64,000 nt of DNA from Sipunculus nudus (Eukaryota > Annelida > Sipuncula > Golfingiida > Sipunculidae): positions 70,278,929 to 70,342,928 of the forward strand of contig CM049312.1 in assembly GCA_026874595.1 (NCBI GenBank), given 5' to 3'. The notes under the pieces are model-generated. The model did no database searches, had not been told where the DNA came from, and saw nothing but the letters and a program-made list of their open reading frames with translations. A program made the position numbers and the translations under genes. Every line of letters starts with the position of its first letter. Positions within the stretch are counted from its first letter, which is position 1. Below, piece after piece: positions 1 to 11,292 of this stretch.

Positions 1-1180
1 ACAGGAGCCATCTGTCAAAAAATTAGTTTCTGGATGATAATTCCTGCTTTTATTGATGTATGGATTTCAAACTTGACTTGTATATGTCCCATTGGAAAAG
101 CAAGACCCAAATTGATTTTGGGGTCATGAAGTCAAAGGTCAAGGTCACAGGACACATCTTTAAAAAGATGTGGATGCATTTTTAGCCAAAAATTTCATCT
201 CAGATCTTTCATCTTGCACATATAGTTCACCTGCCAAGAATGGAAGACCCCTTTCAATTTTGAGGTCACAAGGTCAAAGGTCAAGGCCACAGGAGCTATC
301 TTTTGAAAATTTAGTTTCTGGATGATAACTCCTGCTTTTTTGATGTATTGATTTCAAACTTGACTTATATATGTCCCATTGAAAAAGCAAGACTCCAATT
401 GATTTTAGGGTCATGAGGTCAAAGGTCAAGGTCACAGGACACATCATTAAAAAGATTGTGGATGCATTTTCAGCCAACCATTTCATCTCAGACCTTTCAT
501 CTTGCACATATAGTTCATCAGCCAATAGAGAAAGACCCCTTTGAATTTTGAGGTCACAAGGTCAAAGGTGAAGGTCACAGGAGCCATCTGTCAAAAAATT
601 AGTTTCTGGATGATAATTCCTGCTTTTATTGATGTATGGATTTCAAACTTGACTTGTATATGTCCCATTGGAAAAGCAAGACCCAAATTGATTTTGGGGT
701 CATGAAGTCAAAGGTCAAGGTCACAGGACACATCTTTAAAAAGATGTGGATGCATTTTTAGCCAAACATTTCATCTCAGATCTTTCATCTTGCACATATA
801 GTTCACCTGCCAAGAATGGAAGACCCCTTTCAATTTTGAGGTTACACGGTCAAAGGTGAAGGTCACAGGAGCCATCTGTCCAAAAAATTTGTTTCTGGAT
901 GATAATTCCTGCTTTTATTGATATATAGATTTCAAACTTCACTTGTACATGTCCCATTGGAAAAGCAAGATCCGAATTGATTATTGGGTCATGAGGTCAA
1001 AGGTCAAGGTCACAGGACACATCTTTAAAAAGATTGTGGATGCATTTTCAGCCAAACATTTCATCTCAGACATTTCATCTTGCACATACAGTTCACCTGC
1101 CAATAGAGGAAGACGCCTGTCAGTTGTGAGGTCACAAGGTGACAGAAGATCTTGGATAGCCTTGTGATGTGCCAAAAGGT
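1..1180 (+). repeat. AGGTCA-rich tandem array, 288-bp monomer
   Basis: Monomers begin with ACAGGAGC at 1, 289, 577 and 865, an exact 288-bp step; a partial fifth copy trails to about 1,180. Monomers 1 and 3 are almost identical, while 2 and 4 differ more, so the last duplication probably copied a 576-bp dimer. Each monomer carries runs such as GAGGTCAAAGGTCAAGGTCA, which reads as AGGTCA half-sites in direct repeat. No coding sequence is credible here: short open frames recur only because the DNA repeats. The array runs off the left edge. Similar units occur at 11.9-12.8, 31.6-33.2 and, inverted, 49.9-50.9 kb. Confidence 0.92.
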
Positions 1181-1622
1181 CAAGGTCACAGGACCAACAT
1201 CTTCAAAAAGATTGTGAATTGATAGATGGAAGAAACAATAATTGCTTGCCAAGTGTCAGTATATGCTGCTGTAAATGGGGGCCTATTCTCAAAGGGGGGG
1301 GGGGGGGGGGGCGTAATATGTCTGGGGATACTCCAAGAAATGTCTAGTTTAAAAAACCTGTTTCTGTTTGTGATATTTTTAAAATTTTACTTAATTTTTC
1401 ACCCATATCTAAACTAGTCCAGCACTAGCAGAAACACGGTGCCCTCTGAGGACCATTGTCCGACCACATGTAATATATATAATACTTCAAGAAGGATAAA
1501 AGATATATATAAATTAAAATGTATAAAATGTTTTCAAATATAAAATGTTGATTTAGAGTGTTAAAAACAAAGAATATGGAGTAGGTATAATGGAGATAGT
1601 ATAATAAATTATTATCATTTTT
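1181..1622. other. Unannotated stretch with an 18-base G run
   Basis: No gene is seen. An uninterrupted run of 18 G lies at 1,294-1,311, followed by AT-rich sequence with short ATATAT tracts. Confidence 0.6.
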
Positions 1623-2847
1623 ATGCCCCCGCCACAAAATGGCCTTTTTTTATGTGTGGGCAGATAATGACCAGTTACAGATCGAGTTCACGTTTTGTCC
1701 AGGTTGACCTACTTTTGACCGTTTTACGGCTCCTAAACTTAGAAAATTTCATGAAAAATAGAAAATTTCATGACAAATACACATTTACAGACTTTTTTTC
1801 GCAATGCCTGCAGGTATTGGCCTGATTTTTGGTGTGTAGGCAGATAATGACCAGTTACAGATCCAGTTCGCATATCGTCCCAGTTGACCTACTTTTGACA
1901 GTTTTAAGGCTCCTTAACCCAGAAAATTTCATGAAAAATAGAAATTTTCATGACAGATACACATGTACGGACTTATTTTCCCAATGCCTGCAGATATTGG
2001 CCTGATTTTTGGTGTGTGGGCAGATAATGACCAGTTACAGATCGAGTTTTGCATTTCGTCCCAGTTGACCTACTTTTGACTGTTTTATGGCTCCTGAACA
2101 TAGAAAATTTCATGAAAATTATAAATTTTCATGACAAATACACATGTACTGACTTTTTTTGGCATTACCTGCAGATATTGGCCTGATTTTTGGTGTGTGG
2201 GCAGATAATGACCAGTTACAGATGTTTTGTCCCAGTTGACCTACTTTTGACAGTTTGACGGTGCTCTAACATAGAAAATTTAATAAAAAAGTGCACATGT
2301 ACAGACTTTTTTCGCAATGCCTGCAGATACGGGCCTGATTTTTGGTGTGTAGGCAGAAAATGACCAGTTACAGATCAAGTTCTTGTTTCGTCTCAGTTGA
2401 CCTACTTTTGACCATTTGATTGCTCCTGAACATAGAAAGTTTCATGAAAAATAGAAATTTTCATAACAAATGCATATGTACCGACTTTTTTTTTCCTCAA
2501 TGCCTGCAGATACCACCCTAATTCTTTATGTGTGGGCAGATAATGACATTTACAGATCGAGTTCGTGTTTTATCCCGGTTGACCTACTTTTGATTGTTTT
2601 ACGGCTCCTAAACATAGAAAATTTCATGAAAGACAGAATTTTTTTTTGGAAAATGCACATGTATGGACTTTTTTCCACAGTGCCTGCAAATACTTGCCTG
2701 ATTTTTGGTGTGTTGCTTGATAATGACCCGTAACAGATCCAGTTTGCATTTTGCCCTTGTTGACCTACTTTTGACCACATGACACCTGAACTTAAAAATT
2801 TTTTCAAAATTTTAACAAATGTTTCTAATTGCCCCAGGCGGGAGCAT
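1623..2847 (+). mobile_element. Element of 180-bp tandem units bounded by 11-bp inverted repeats
   Basis: The left end reads ATGCCCCCGCC (1,623-1,633). The right end reads GGCGGGAGCAT (2,837-2,847), the reverse complement of ATGCTCCCGCC, so the termini match at 10 of 11 bases. Between them lie about seven diverged monomers marked by CAGATAATGACCAGTTACAG near 1,661, 1,841, 2,021, 2,202, 2,353, 2,537 and 2,718, most spaced about 180 bp. Each monomer also carries GTTGACCTACTTTTGACC. There is no coding capacity. An inverted relative occupies 43,230-44,208 and keeps the same terminus. A non-autonomous DNA element is the likeliest class; no target duplication was found. Confidence 0.7.
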
Positions 2848-3951
2848 TCATGTCGTTCAGACACATCTAGTTATTATTATTATTATAAATAATAATAATG
2901 ATGATTACAATAATAAAATTAGTATCAGTATTATTATTATTCTATGTATTTCTGCAATATAGAAATATATACTAATATCTAAACCATACATTGGTAAATA
3001 GATAAAACACACTACCCAATAAAATATAATATGATTAATACAAACATGTAATAGTTAATCATGTTTTCAGGTATAATTAAACTAAATACCTTAATATATA
3101 ATACAGTATGCAGAAAACAGAGTATAATTTTGTCAGATTGAAATTGCAATACTAGGCTTCATATCAGGCGAACATTCACTATGGCAGAAATGCTGGGGTA
3201 ATCGATAGCGTTCTGTGACCTTCGGCAGCTGTTGTTGGCCATTGCTACTGGCCATCAAATTTGAAATATGTACAGTGTTTTTGTCCACTGCTATTGATTC
3301 TAATACATCAACTTCAAACTAAATATTGGGATGTATTTTCAACATGAGAATTTCATGCTAACATTGAGACTACGACCGAATATATGTCTCAAATCCAGCA
3401 ATGATTTTGTCATATTTACAATGCCATGACCGGGAATCAAATGAAGCAGACATTCAAATATGGCAGAAACACTGGGTATTTGTGAGCTTTCGGGGGGTGT
3501 TTGGCCACTGTCACTTGCAGGTGTGCCTGCAATCTTATTTGGATTACTGCACAGGCCAAATTGTTTCTGTTAATCAACAATTTGACATCTTTTACAACTG
3601 TTAGAATTATAATTATTAAATGTTAGGCAAAAAAAATAAAAGGTATGGTTCTGAGGCACTGCCCGCATCAATTTTAAACCCCTGCATCAAAATTTTTATT
3701 TTGATTTTCAATAGAAACTTGCCAATTTTGAGATGCAGACATTTCTTTCAAGAAGATAAAACCATACAATTTCCTTTGTTATGTAGTTCTTTAACTTGTG
3801 TAGAAAAATAAATCTGTTATTATCCTGCTTTCCCTTATTATTTGACATTTTTATTGAAACATACCAAAAAAATAAAAATAAAAAAAAACACCCGCCCTCA
3901 TTGATTGCTGTAAAAAAGTGCCTGAGAACCATACCTTTTTTTATTTTGGCC
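2848..3951. other. Unannotated AT-rich stretch
   Basis: I see no gene or recognisable repeat. It holds a short TTA trinucleotide run near 2,870-2,900 and otherwise AT-rich unique-looking sequence. Open frames here are short and lack coding character. Confidence 0.5.
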
Positions 3952-3955
3952 TTAT

Positions 3956-4733
3956 TGATACAAATGGGGTTTGGGGAATGTCCCCACCTGTATCACATAT
4001 AGTTGCTGATGCGCGTGGCAGACAATGTTCCAAGACCAGTTTGATGACAGAAGCCTTTATTCAATAGCAAGCGGTCTGGGACAGTCTCTCTCTCTGAGAG
4101 AGCCGCCCAGCCTCCCTGACTCACTGACTCTCAGTGCGCACTTCAGATAGTTTTGTTACAGAGCTTTCACGTGACACATGAGAAGTACATATCCATATTT
4201 CTGCATTTCGTCATAAAAGCTAAACCTTATTGGATGACCCAAAGTAGGTCACAATTACATCAGAGTTATAAGTTGACTTTATAAGTTTTGCCAGATTTTA
4301 CTGGATGAAAGTATTCTGGAAAATCCCAAGTCTGACCTGACATAAATTAAGTTATAGACTGACCTACAAGTCCTATTTGGAGGACAGTGTTTATATACAC
4401 ATGTGGAGTCTCATAAAATAACATGTTTTAATTGTGTTCTACCATTCCCTCATAAAGACTAAACACATGAGTCATTCTGTGACACTATTTCTGTTTGTAC
4501 AGACTTAAAATAGACCTTAATGGTTTGGTGTACTGTTCTCTGATTAAACTGGGAGAGAAGCCTATATGTGTGTGACCGGATCACTGGTTGTCGGGTGTCA
4601 TCAATTATGAGAAGTCATTAATTGTTCAGTCTGACATGCCTGAAACTGAGCTTAAATTTGTGAAATATGAAATGTGAAATATTCCTTGAAATATGTGTTA
4701 AGTCACAAATATGCACTTTCCTACTCCATAACA
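3956..4733 (-). repeat. 3' LTR of the LARD-like element
   Basis: 778 bp, nearly identical to 7,596-8,374. On the minus strand it starts TGTTATGGAG and ends TTGTATCA. It contains AATAAA on the minus strand (4,056-4,061), placed where an LTR polyadenylation signal would be expected. Differences from the other LTR include single changes near 4,143, 4,228, 4,396 and 4,453. Confidence 0.88.
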
Positions 4734-4744
4734 TATCCCTCTGG
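4734..4744 (-). promoter_or_regulatory. Polypurine tract before the 3' LTR
   Basis: The minus strand reads CCAGAGGGATA directly against the LTR start TGTTATGG. A purine-rich run in this position primes plus-strand DNA synthesis in LTR elements. There is no such run at the opposite junction, which supports the minus orientation. Confidence 0.6.
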
Positions 4745-7576
4745 CATTCAGAATGAGGCTCCGGCCTCATTGGCAAAGTCGGAGAAAAATTAGTTATTGC
4801 AAGAAATATAACTGGGATACAGATGACAGAAATACATAATGTGTAAAGATCAAGATACACTGCTTAAGTCTGTATTTCCTGCAAGATCAGGTGCCATAAT
4901 AGTGGATAGAACTATATATTTAGCTAGCACAAGGGAAATGTGATGGATATATGTCGGTATTACATCACTGATGTGGGTTGTGATGGAATTACACAGATCA
5001 ATATAGATGTGGGATACATGAACATGTTACATTTCCAGATGTAACAGTGTAAGGAATAAGGTAGTGCATGTTTTAAAATTATGTAGCAGTACAACAACGC
5101 CTAAGCTGAAGCTTAATAAGCTGAGAAAGGAGATATATATTAGCTACACATATATGCTAACTAACACAGAATTTCTTTTTTTGTGAATGGACAATCCTAA
5201 ACATTATCTAGAAGAGAAAATGCTGATTTCTAAGTAATCAGGAACAACATCACAACTATGGTTACATTACTTGACATCCTAATATAAGCATTAAATCATT
5301 AGATTATATAAGTATGACAGCATCTAAGTAGAATAAAAAAAAAAATCTTAAGGGATATGAGTATAACATCATACACAGATTATACAAGTACAATGCCTAC
5401 AGTATAAGCAATGGAATAAGTCAAAGTATGTGAACCATTTGAACATAATGTTACTGATGTTACATAAAGATGTTCTGTCAAACAGCAATATGCATTACCA
5501 ATTATAACAAGTGAATTAGCAATGCCTGTAGCTAAACATACAATTCCTATGGGAAAAGTGATCATAAATTCCTAATCTGACAAAGTTTATATACTCTTGT
5601 GCCTAAGAGTTTAACATATACATAGGTACATGACTATCTGCTCGGTGTGTTGATCAGTACCAATGATTCAAAATACAACTTGGCTCTCATACTTGCCATT
5701 GGGACAAGTTGAATTGTGAATAATGAAAGGTTGATATGCTATTCCTTTAGCATAACACAACTGGTGTACCGTACCAGCAAATAAGTACATGACAGACATA
5801 ATGTCATTCCTAACGACATAGGAATGTTTACATAGGTTCCCATTTATTACCCATTTTTGTGCATGAACAAGGCGAAATATGTGTGAAAATGTGATGAAAA
5901 ATTAAATAATTCACTGACAGTTGCATGTTCTGATCTAGTCCCAGGATTAAGATGGTAACTGTATTGCTATAGCTATTTATGTGTAAGATCAAACATACAT
6001 CTGTAGAGTGATGATTAAAATTAAATGAATAATGTTAATGATCGAAATCCTTGTCACTCCACATCGTGGTTTATGGGTTATCAGTATCATGAATGCAGCG
6101 ACCGAAATGCATTTGCTTACGTAACATGTCTGTCATAGTACGCATGAATATGAATTCCTATGAGAAGAATTCCTGGGCTAACCTTCATATTTTTGCCTGG
6201 CATATCCAGCTATCAATGAGGTTAACCAAATCAAACCCTTGTTTGAGGCAATAATGTGACCACAGGTCAGTGCATTATTGACTTTTGGAGTCATCACACT
6301 CCCCAGTTCGTCCAAATTCCCTATATATTGGGGGGCCTCCTGTGAACCCGTGTTTGAGGACCAAACTGTAACAACTGAAAATAAGCATAGCATTGTGCTT
6401 TGGTGACACAATGTGCTACCATTCCATTAAATTTAGCCAAGAGAGCATCATGATACCTGATGATTTGGTATGGAACAACACATGAGAAAATTCTCAATAT
6501 AAATGAATGCTATCATGCGGTTGATGTTGCATTTTGCTCTACTCTAGGAATTATTGTATTTAAATCAATATAGTCATTTGTGACATTGCATATTAAAGTT
6601 TGTGATTGACATAACTGCATTAAATCTAACATTGACAGTTCTACACTGTTTCATGTGTTTTTTTTGTAAGCCTCTTCCCAACCATATCAATTAGATAGAG
6701 ACATTATAAATAATATCATTTTACAATTATGACACATCAATAAGAGAAAGTTATAGATTACTACACACATTTTTTTTTGTGTTTAGGTTTTCAACGTGTA
6801 TACATGCAAAAAAAATCTGAAATGCCCCAATATTATAGAAGGCATATAAATTCAGAGTCTCTGGTTTAGTTTTCATTACCTCAGGAATCTTGTCTTCTTT
6901 GGATCTTCTGTTGTCTTCTCTGCTGGTTTGGTTGGCTTCATTTTTTCCTAGAGTCATGGTATGGGAGGTGATGCAGAAGATAGCGGTAGAACGGCAAATC
7001 TGCTTCTAGTAGTTGCAGGAACATAGCAAGGAACTTGTTGTCACACAAAACACAGTGGACGTGGTATGGCCAGTATTATTGTTGACATAGGCCCGAAGCT
7101 GGCTTGTCCCGATATTGATTTTTTTTGTGGCTGACCAGGAACAATGATGATCTCAGATTGAGATATCACAGCACTTTTTTTTATGGAAAAATGTCATTTT
7201 TGCTACTTTAAATCACTTAAAGCAAAATACTGCTCAACAGTGTCCTTGTGGTTGAAAGATACAGTGAGAGTCTTTGATCTTCACAAGCAGAGCAATGAGA
7301 AAACCGCAGCTAAGTTAAAGTTTGGAGAGAGAGTTCTTAGCAAAAGTGTGATACCTTCAGCAGCAGAGTGGACATTCTTGATGTAAGGCTGTGAAGCTGT
7401 AGACATCTAGGTTGAAGTTCCAGTGCAGTTGTGAGAAATGGGAGACCAGTCAATGGCATCTGTGGCTGTGAGGGGGGGGGGGATCCTCATTCTTCACTCC
7501 AGCTGGCAGCATTGTCGGTTTTTCTGGCGCTGATGTGCTGGAAGTGAATCCTGGTTCATCCACCATAATGATACAA
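4745..7576 (-). other. Non-coding interior of the LTR element
   Basis: No gag or pol domain can be recognised. Close to the primer-binding site the minus strand has a stretch with protein-like composition (for example TSAPEKPTMLPAGVKNED), broken by stops. Near 6,920 the minus strand has a short frame beginning MKPTKPAEKTTEDPKKTR, ending at a possible splice donor (CTGAG/GTAATG). Either could be a decayed gag leader or captured host sequence; neither is identifiable. Confidence 0.5.
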
Positions 7577-7592
7577 GACCCGGTCTCCACCA
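7577..7592 (-). promoter_or_regulatory. Putative tRNA primer-binding site
   Basis: The minus strand reads TGGTGGAGACCGGGTC, three bases after the LTR end. TGG at the start pairs with the CCA tail of a tRNA, as in most LTR retroelements. The sequence TCCACCATAATGATACAA that spans the LTR edge also occurs 29 bp further inside, a small duplication. Which tRNA primes is not decided here. Confidence 0.65.
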
Positions 7593-7595
7593 TAA

Positions 7596-8374
7596 TGATA
7601 CAATGGTGGGGTTGGGGAATGTCCCCACCTGTATCACATATAGTTGCTGATGCGCGTGGCAGACAATGTTCCAAGACCAGTTTGATGACAGAAGCCTTTA
7701 TTCAATAGCAAGCGGTCTGGGACAGTCTCTCTCTCTGAGAGAGCCGCCCAGCCTCCCTGACTCACTGACTCTCAGTGCGCACTACAGATAGTTTTGTTAC
7801 AGAGCTTTCACGTGACACATGAGAAGTACATATCCATATTTCTGCATTTCGTCATAAAAGCTAAACCTTATTGGATGATCCAAAGTAGGTCACAATTACA
7901 TCAGAGTTATAAGTTGACTTTATAAGTTTTGCCAGATTTTACTGGATGAAAGTATTCTGGAAAATCCCAAGTCTGACCTGACATAAATTAAGTTATAGAC
8001 TGACCTACAAGTCCTATTTGGAGGACAGTGTTTATATTCACATGTGGAGTCTCATAAAATAACATGTTTTAATTGTGTTCTACCATTCCCTCAAAAAGAC
8101 TAAACACATGAGTCATTCTGTGACACTATTTCTGTTTGTACAGACTTAAAATAGACCTTAATGGTTTGGTGTACTGTTCTCTGATTAAACTGGGAGAGAA
8201 GCCTATATGTGTGTGACCGGATCACTGGTTGTCGGGTGTCATCAATTATGAGAAGTCATTAATTGTTCAGTCTGACATGCCTGAAACTGAGCTTAAATTT
8301 GTGAAATATGAAATGTGAAATATTCCTTGAAATATGTGTTAAGTCACAAATATGCACTTTCCTACTCCATAACA
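7596..8374 (-). repeat. 5' LTR of the LARD-like element
   Basis: 779-bp partner of 3,956-4,733. It carries the same minus-strand AATAAA (7,697-7,702). Its outer edge meets the right-hand TTAT duplication and its inner edge meets the primer-binding site. Confidence 0.88.
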
Positions 8375-8378
8375 TTAT

Positions 8379-9253
8379 CATAATTATTTTTGCAGCATCA
8401 TAGTCTGCCATCACAAACCACTCATCTGCCATGTTTACATGATGGAAAAAGACTCTGGACAACCATTGTTGATGCTCATTGGTTGAGTCAGTCATGTGAT
8501 ATAGAATTCCCTTGATATTCTTGGGATTTATGAATAAATCTAAATATGTGCTGTTCACGGCATGCATAAAGCGTTCCCCAGAGCTGCTTAGCTGGTACAC
8601 TTTGCAGCGTTACTGGTGGCTCTCAGACTCGGATGTCTGTACATGACAGGATTTTGGATTAAATGTGACTGTCCGTGTTAAGCAGATGTCTGTCCATGAC
8701 AGATCAATTTTAATTGGAAATAGGTCAGGACAGTGCCACAGTGGCTCAGTGTCATTATATTGAAGATGTCCACTCATGCTGGAGACCCCTGATTGCTTGT
8801 CCTGCTGTATAATATATTTTCAGTGCAGTGCCTGTCTATTTATTTGATATTGATATCATCATAATATTTACATAATGTTATTAATGCAAATTTTTTAATG
8901 TATGTACAAAAAATAAAAATATACTTTATTTCATCATTATTTATAATCATTCACAGATTGTCACTTGGAAAATAAAACAATTGAAAAATAAGAAATTTTC
9001 TGAACTTTGACCTCCAAATTTTATCTACTACTGAATTACTGGCGTGCATATATTTATGGTGTATGCATGATAAACTCCTGAATATACATTTAGCTGAACC
9101 CAACTGTTGACAGTGCAGTAACTAATAGTACCTGACCTGAGTGACATGTTAGGGTTAGCCATCAAGGGTGATTAAAATGATCAATATATTTGAGAATACA
9201 TTTTAGTCACCATCTGATGTATGCACTTGAGTGGGATTCTAAGGTCAGTATGA
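8379..9253. other. Unannotated stretch
   Basis: No gene or repeat is recognised. Composition is AT-rich, and open frames near the LTR edge are chance extensions out of the LTR. Confidence 0.45.
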
Positions 9254-9412
9254 TGTTACGGGACGACATAAAAGCGGACCAAACTGTCTCATTAGTAAAA
9301 CTTGCTTTGCTAGCAAAGCTGTTGGTATGCCAGACTTGTGCGCCACACTTATGGGTCCGAATCCCGGATCGGTGCAGTATTTTCCCCTGAAAAAAATTTG
9401 TCTTCGTAACAA
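9254..9412 (+). repeat. tRNA-derived SINE, copy 1
   Basis: An A-box-like TAGCAAAGCTGTTGG begins at 9,311. A B-box-like GGTCCGAATCCC lies at 9,354-9,365, at tRNA-like spacing. The copy opens GTTACGGGACGACATAAAAG and shares its 3' part TATTTTCCCCTGAAAAA with the next copy. The cloverleaf is too imperfect for a working tRNA gene. Confidence 0.6.
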
Positions 9413-9502
9413 AACGGGGTTCGTTCGACCTGACGGTAAGCTTATAATTGTAGCCCTATGACCTCTGGGACAGTCTTGTTCTGATAGCAGAACAGAGGGG
9501 GT

Positions 9503-9650
9503 GTGTTACTGGGCGACATAAAAGCGACCCAACTGTCTCGTTAGTGAAGCTTGCTTTGCTAGTGAGGCGGTTGGTATGCCGGACCACTGTTATGGGTTCA
9601 ATCCAGTATTTTCCCCTGAAAAATTTTTCTTGGTAACAGTGACCTGTGTC
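9503..9650 (+). repeat. tRNA-derived SINE, copy 2
   Basis: A second copy about 250 bp downstream in the same orientation, opening GTGTTACTGGGCGACATAAA. The A-box-like TAGTGAGGCGGTTGG starts at 9,560 and the B-box GGTTCAATCC at 9,595. It is shorter between the boxes than copy 1. Confidence 0.6.
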
Positions 9651-11292
9651 TATAAACAGTGGAAAAAGGGAGAAAACCAATCAGTATATCGGGTATCTTT
9701 TTTTTTAGACAACATTCTGTTTAAAGCTAATTGCATAAATTCCCAGTTTAAATATGTCTATAACCCTTAAAAAAACAGGAGTAGTACAAAAAGCATTGTC
9801 GCTGCTATGTATACATCCTTATTGTTGCAGAATTCACAACTGGGATACAGTCACAGTTGTGGTAATGACATTTAGAATTAGGTGTGTAATGGTGATATGC
9901 TAGAAGGTGCTTAAAAGTGCTTAAAATACACAAATTTTAATGTTACCCCATCCTTGAAAATGATAATAAAACTGCCTTTTCTGGAATATATGATCGATTG
10001 TGCTAAAATATCTCTATATATAGGGAGGCGACGAAACAGTCATCCGTTAATGGTGCAAAACTTTTGTCACTGCAGGCCGCTGTGTTAGGGTAAGCCAGCA
10101 CTAGCTTGTTTATGAAAATCTGCATTAGAGAAGAGAGATCAATAGAAAGAAAGAGATAATGAGAGAGATATAATGTTTGTTTACAGTTCCACAAGAGAGA
10201 AAAAAATAGGGAGGAGGGAGAAAAAAAAAAAAACAGTACTCATGAATACATATAATAGTACAAGTACTTTTGGAAAATTTATTGCAGCTATGGGTCACCA
10301 GCATTTTATCAAACACAGTTGGTCACCAACCAGTCCAATGAGGAATTTTTTGAGCCAATTTAATTTGTTTTTTCGTTTGAACTCACAGCACACACCGGAC
10401 CTGGCACCCTCCATACATAGGCCAGTGTTTGGGGGGGGGGGAGGGGGGGGTTCATATTGTAACAACATGTGTTTTTGGGTGGTTCTCCACGGCACATGCC
10501 ATATCACTTGACAAAAAAACAAAGGCCAGATGCAGGGTTGGGTTTTATCCTGATAGAAAACTGTTTAATCTTGGACAATGGATTAAACTTTTTTTCCTGG
10601 TTAAATCAGGTTATATCAGGATCAGGGTTTGCAGGTTTATCCTACACTCAAGTTTTGCGGGGGTTTTCCCTGGGTTAAAATCACGGGCTGGGTAAAATTG
10701 GTTTTATCAAGGTATTACCCAGGATTCCAGGGTTTTACCCTGAATTCTATTTGATTGGAGTGATGTGCTCTGCACAGTCCCACATGAATTAGAGTATCAT
10801 TGGTAAATGTCTTATTTTAGACAGGGGTGACATGGTGAGAGCCACTTGGCTTGCTTCCAATATAAAAAAATGTTTGTATAACTTCTGCTGAACAATCATA
10901 AAGAAGCTGTGCTTCAGTCCTGCTTGAAAAATATTAAATAAACCTGGGAAGACCCTTCTGTAAAAATAAAAGTTGGGTAAAGCCTAAGTCACATAGTGAC
11001 GCATACATTGCACAACACATATATAACAGATCTATGACAGAAAATTGGGGAAATTCCTAGGTAAGGCTTGGGTGTGTTGTATGAAATTCAGGTGTTTTGA
11101 GGTGGAAAATACTGTCATAGACCCTTGTCGCAGAATTTGATCATGTTCAGTATATTTTCAGCATCTTAGGTTATTTTATGTCAGGCTGATCATGCAGGTC
11201 TGTTGAAGATGCCTGTGACATTGTTACGATAAACCCATGACTTTTTTGTGCATTTTAACTCAGTTATAGCGATTACTCTTTGTGCGCCATCT
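9651..11292. other. Unannotated stretch with a G-rich run
   Basis: No gene is supported. A G-rich run (19 of 20 bases) lies at 10,431-10,450. From about 10,540 to 10,745 the sequence repeats degenerate GGTTTTATCC / TTTTACCC motifs, a low-complexity patch. Confidence 0.45.

Larger units (their letters stand above)
3956..8374 (-). mobile_element. Complete non-coding LTR retrotransposon (LARD-like)
   Basis: Two direct repeats of 778 and 779 bp enclose a 2.86-kb interior. Both begin TGATACAA and end CCATAACA on this strand, giving TG...CA ends. The insertion is flanked by TTAT on the left (3,952-3,955) and TTAT on the right (8,375-8,378), a 4-bp target-site duplication. Orientation is minus: the strand opposite has a tRNA-like primer-binding site three bases after the upstream LTR, and a purine tract directly before the downstream LTR. 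The interior has no open frame above about 80 codons and no reverse-transcriptase motif, so it must have been mobilised in trans. LTR identity is very high (about four substitutions plus small indels near one end), so insertion was recent. Confidence 0.88.

Noticed and set aside
3956-8374. Plus orientation for the LTR element
   Set aside because: On the plus strand there is no primer-binding site right after the first repeat and no purine tract before the second; both are present on the minus strand.
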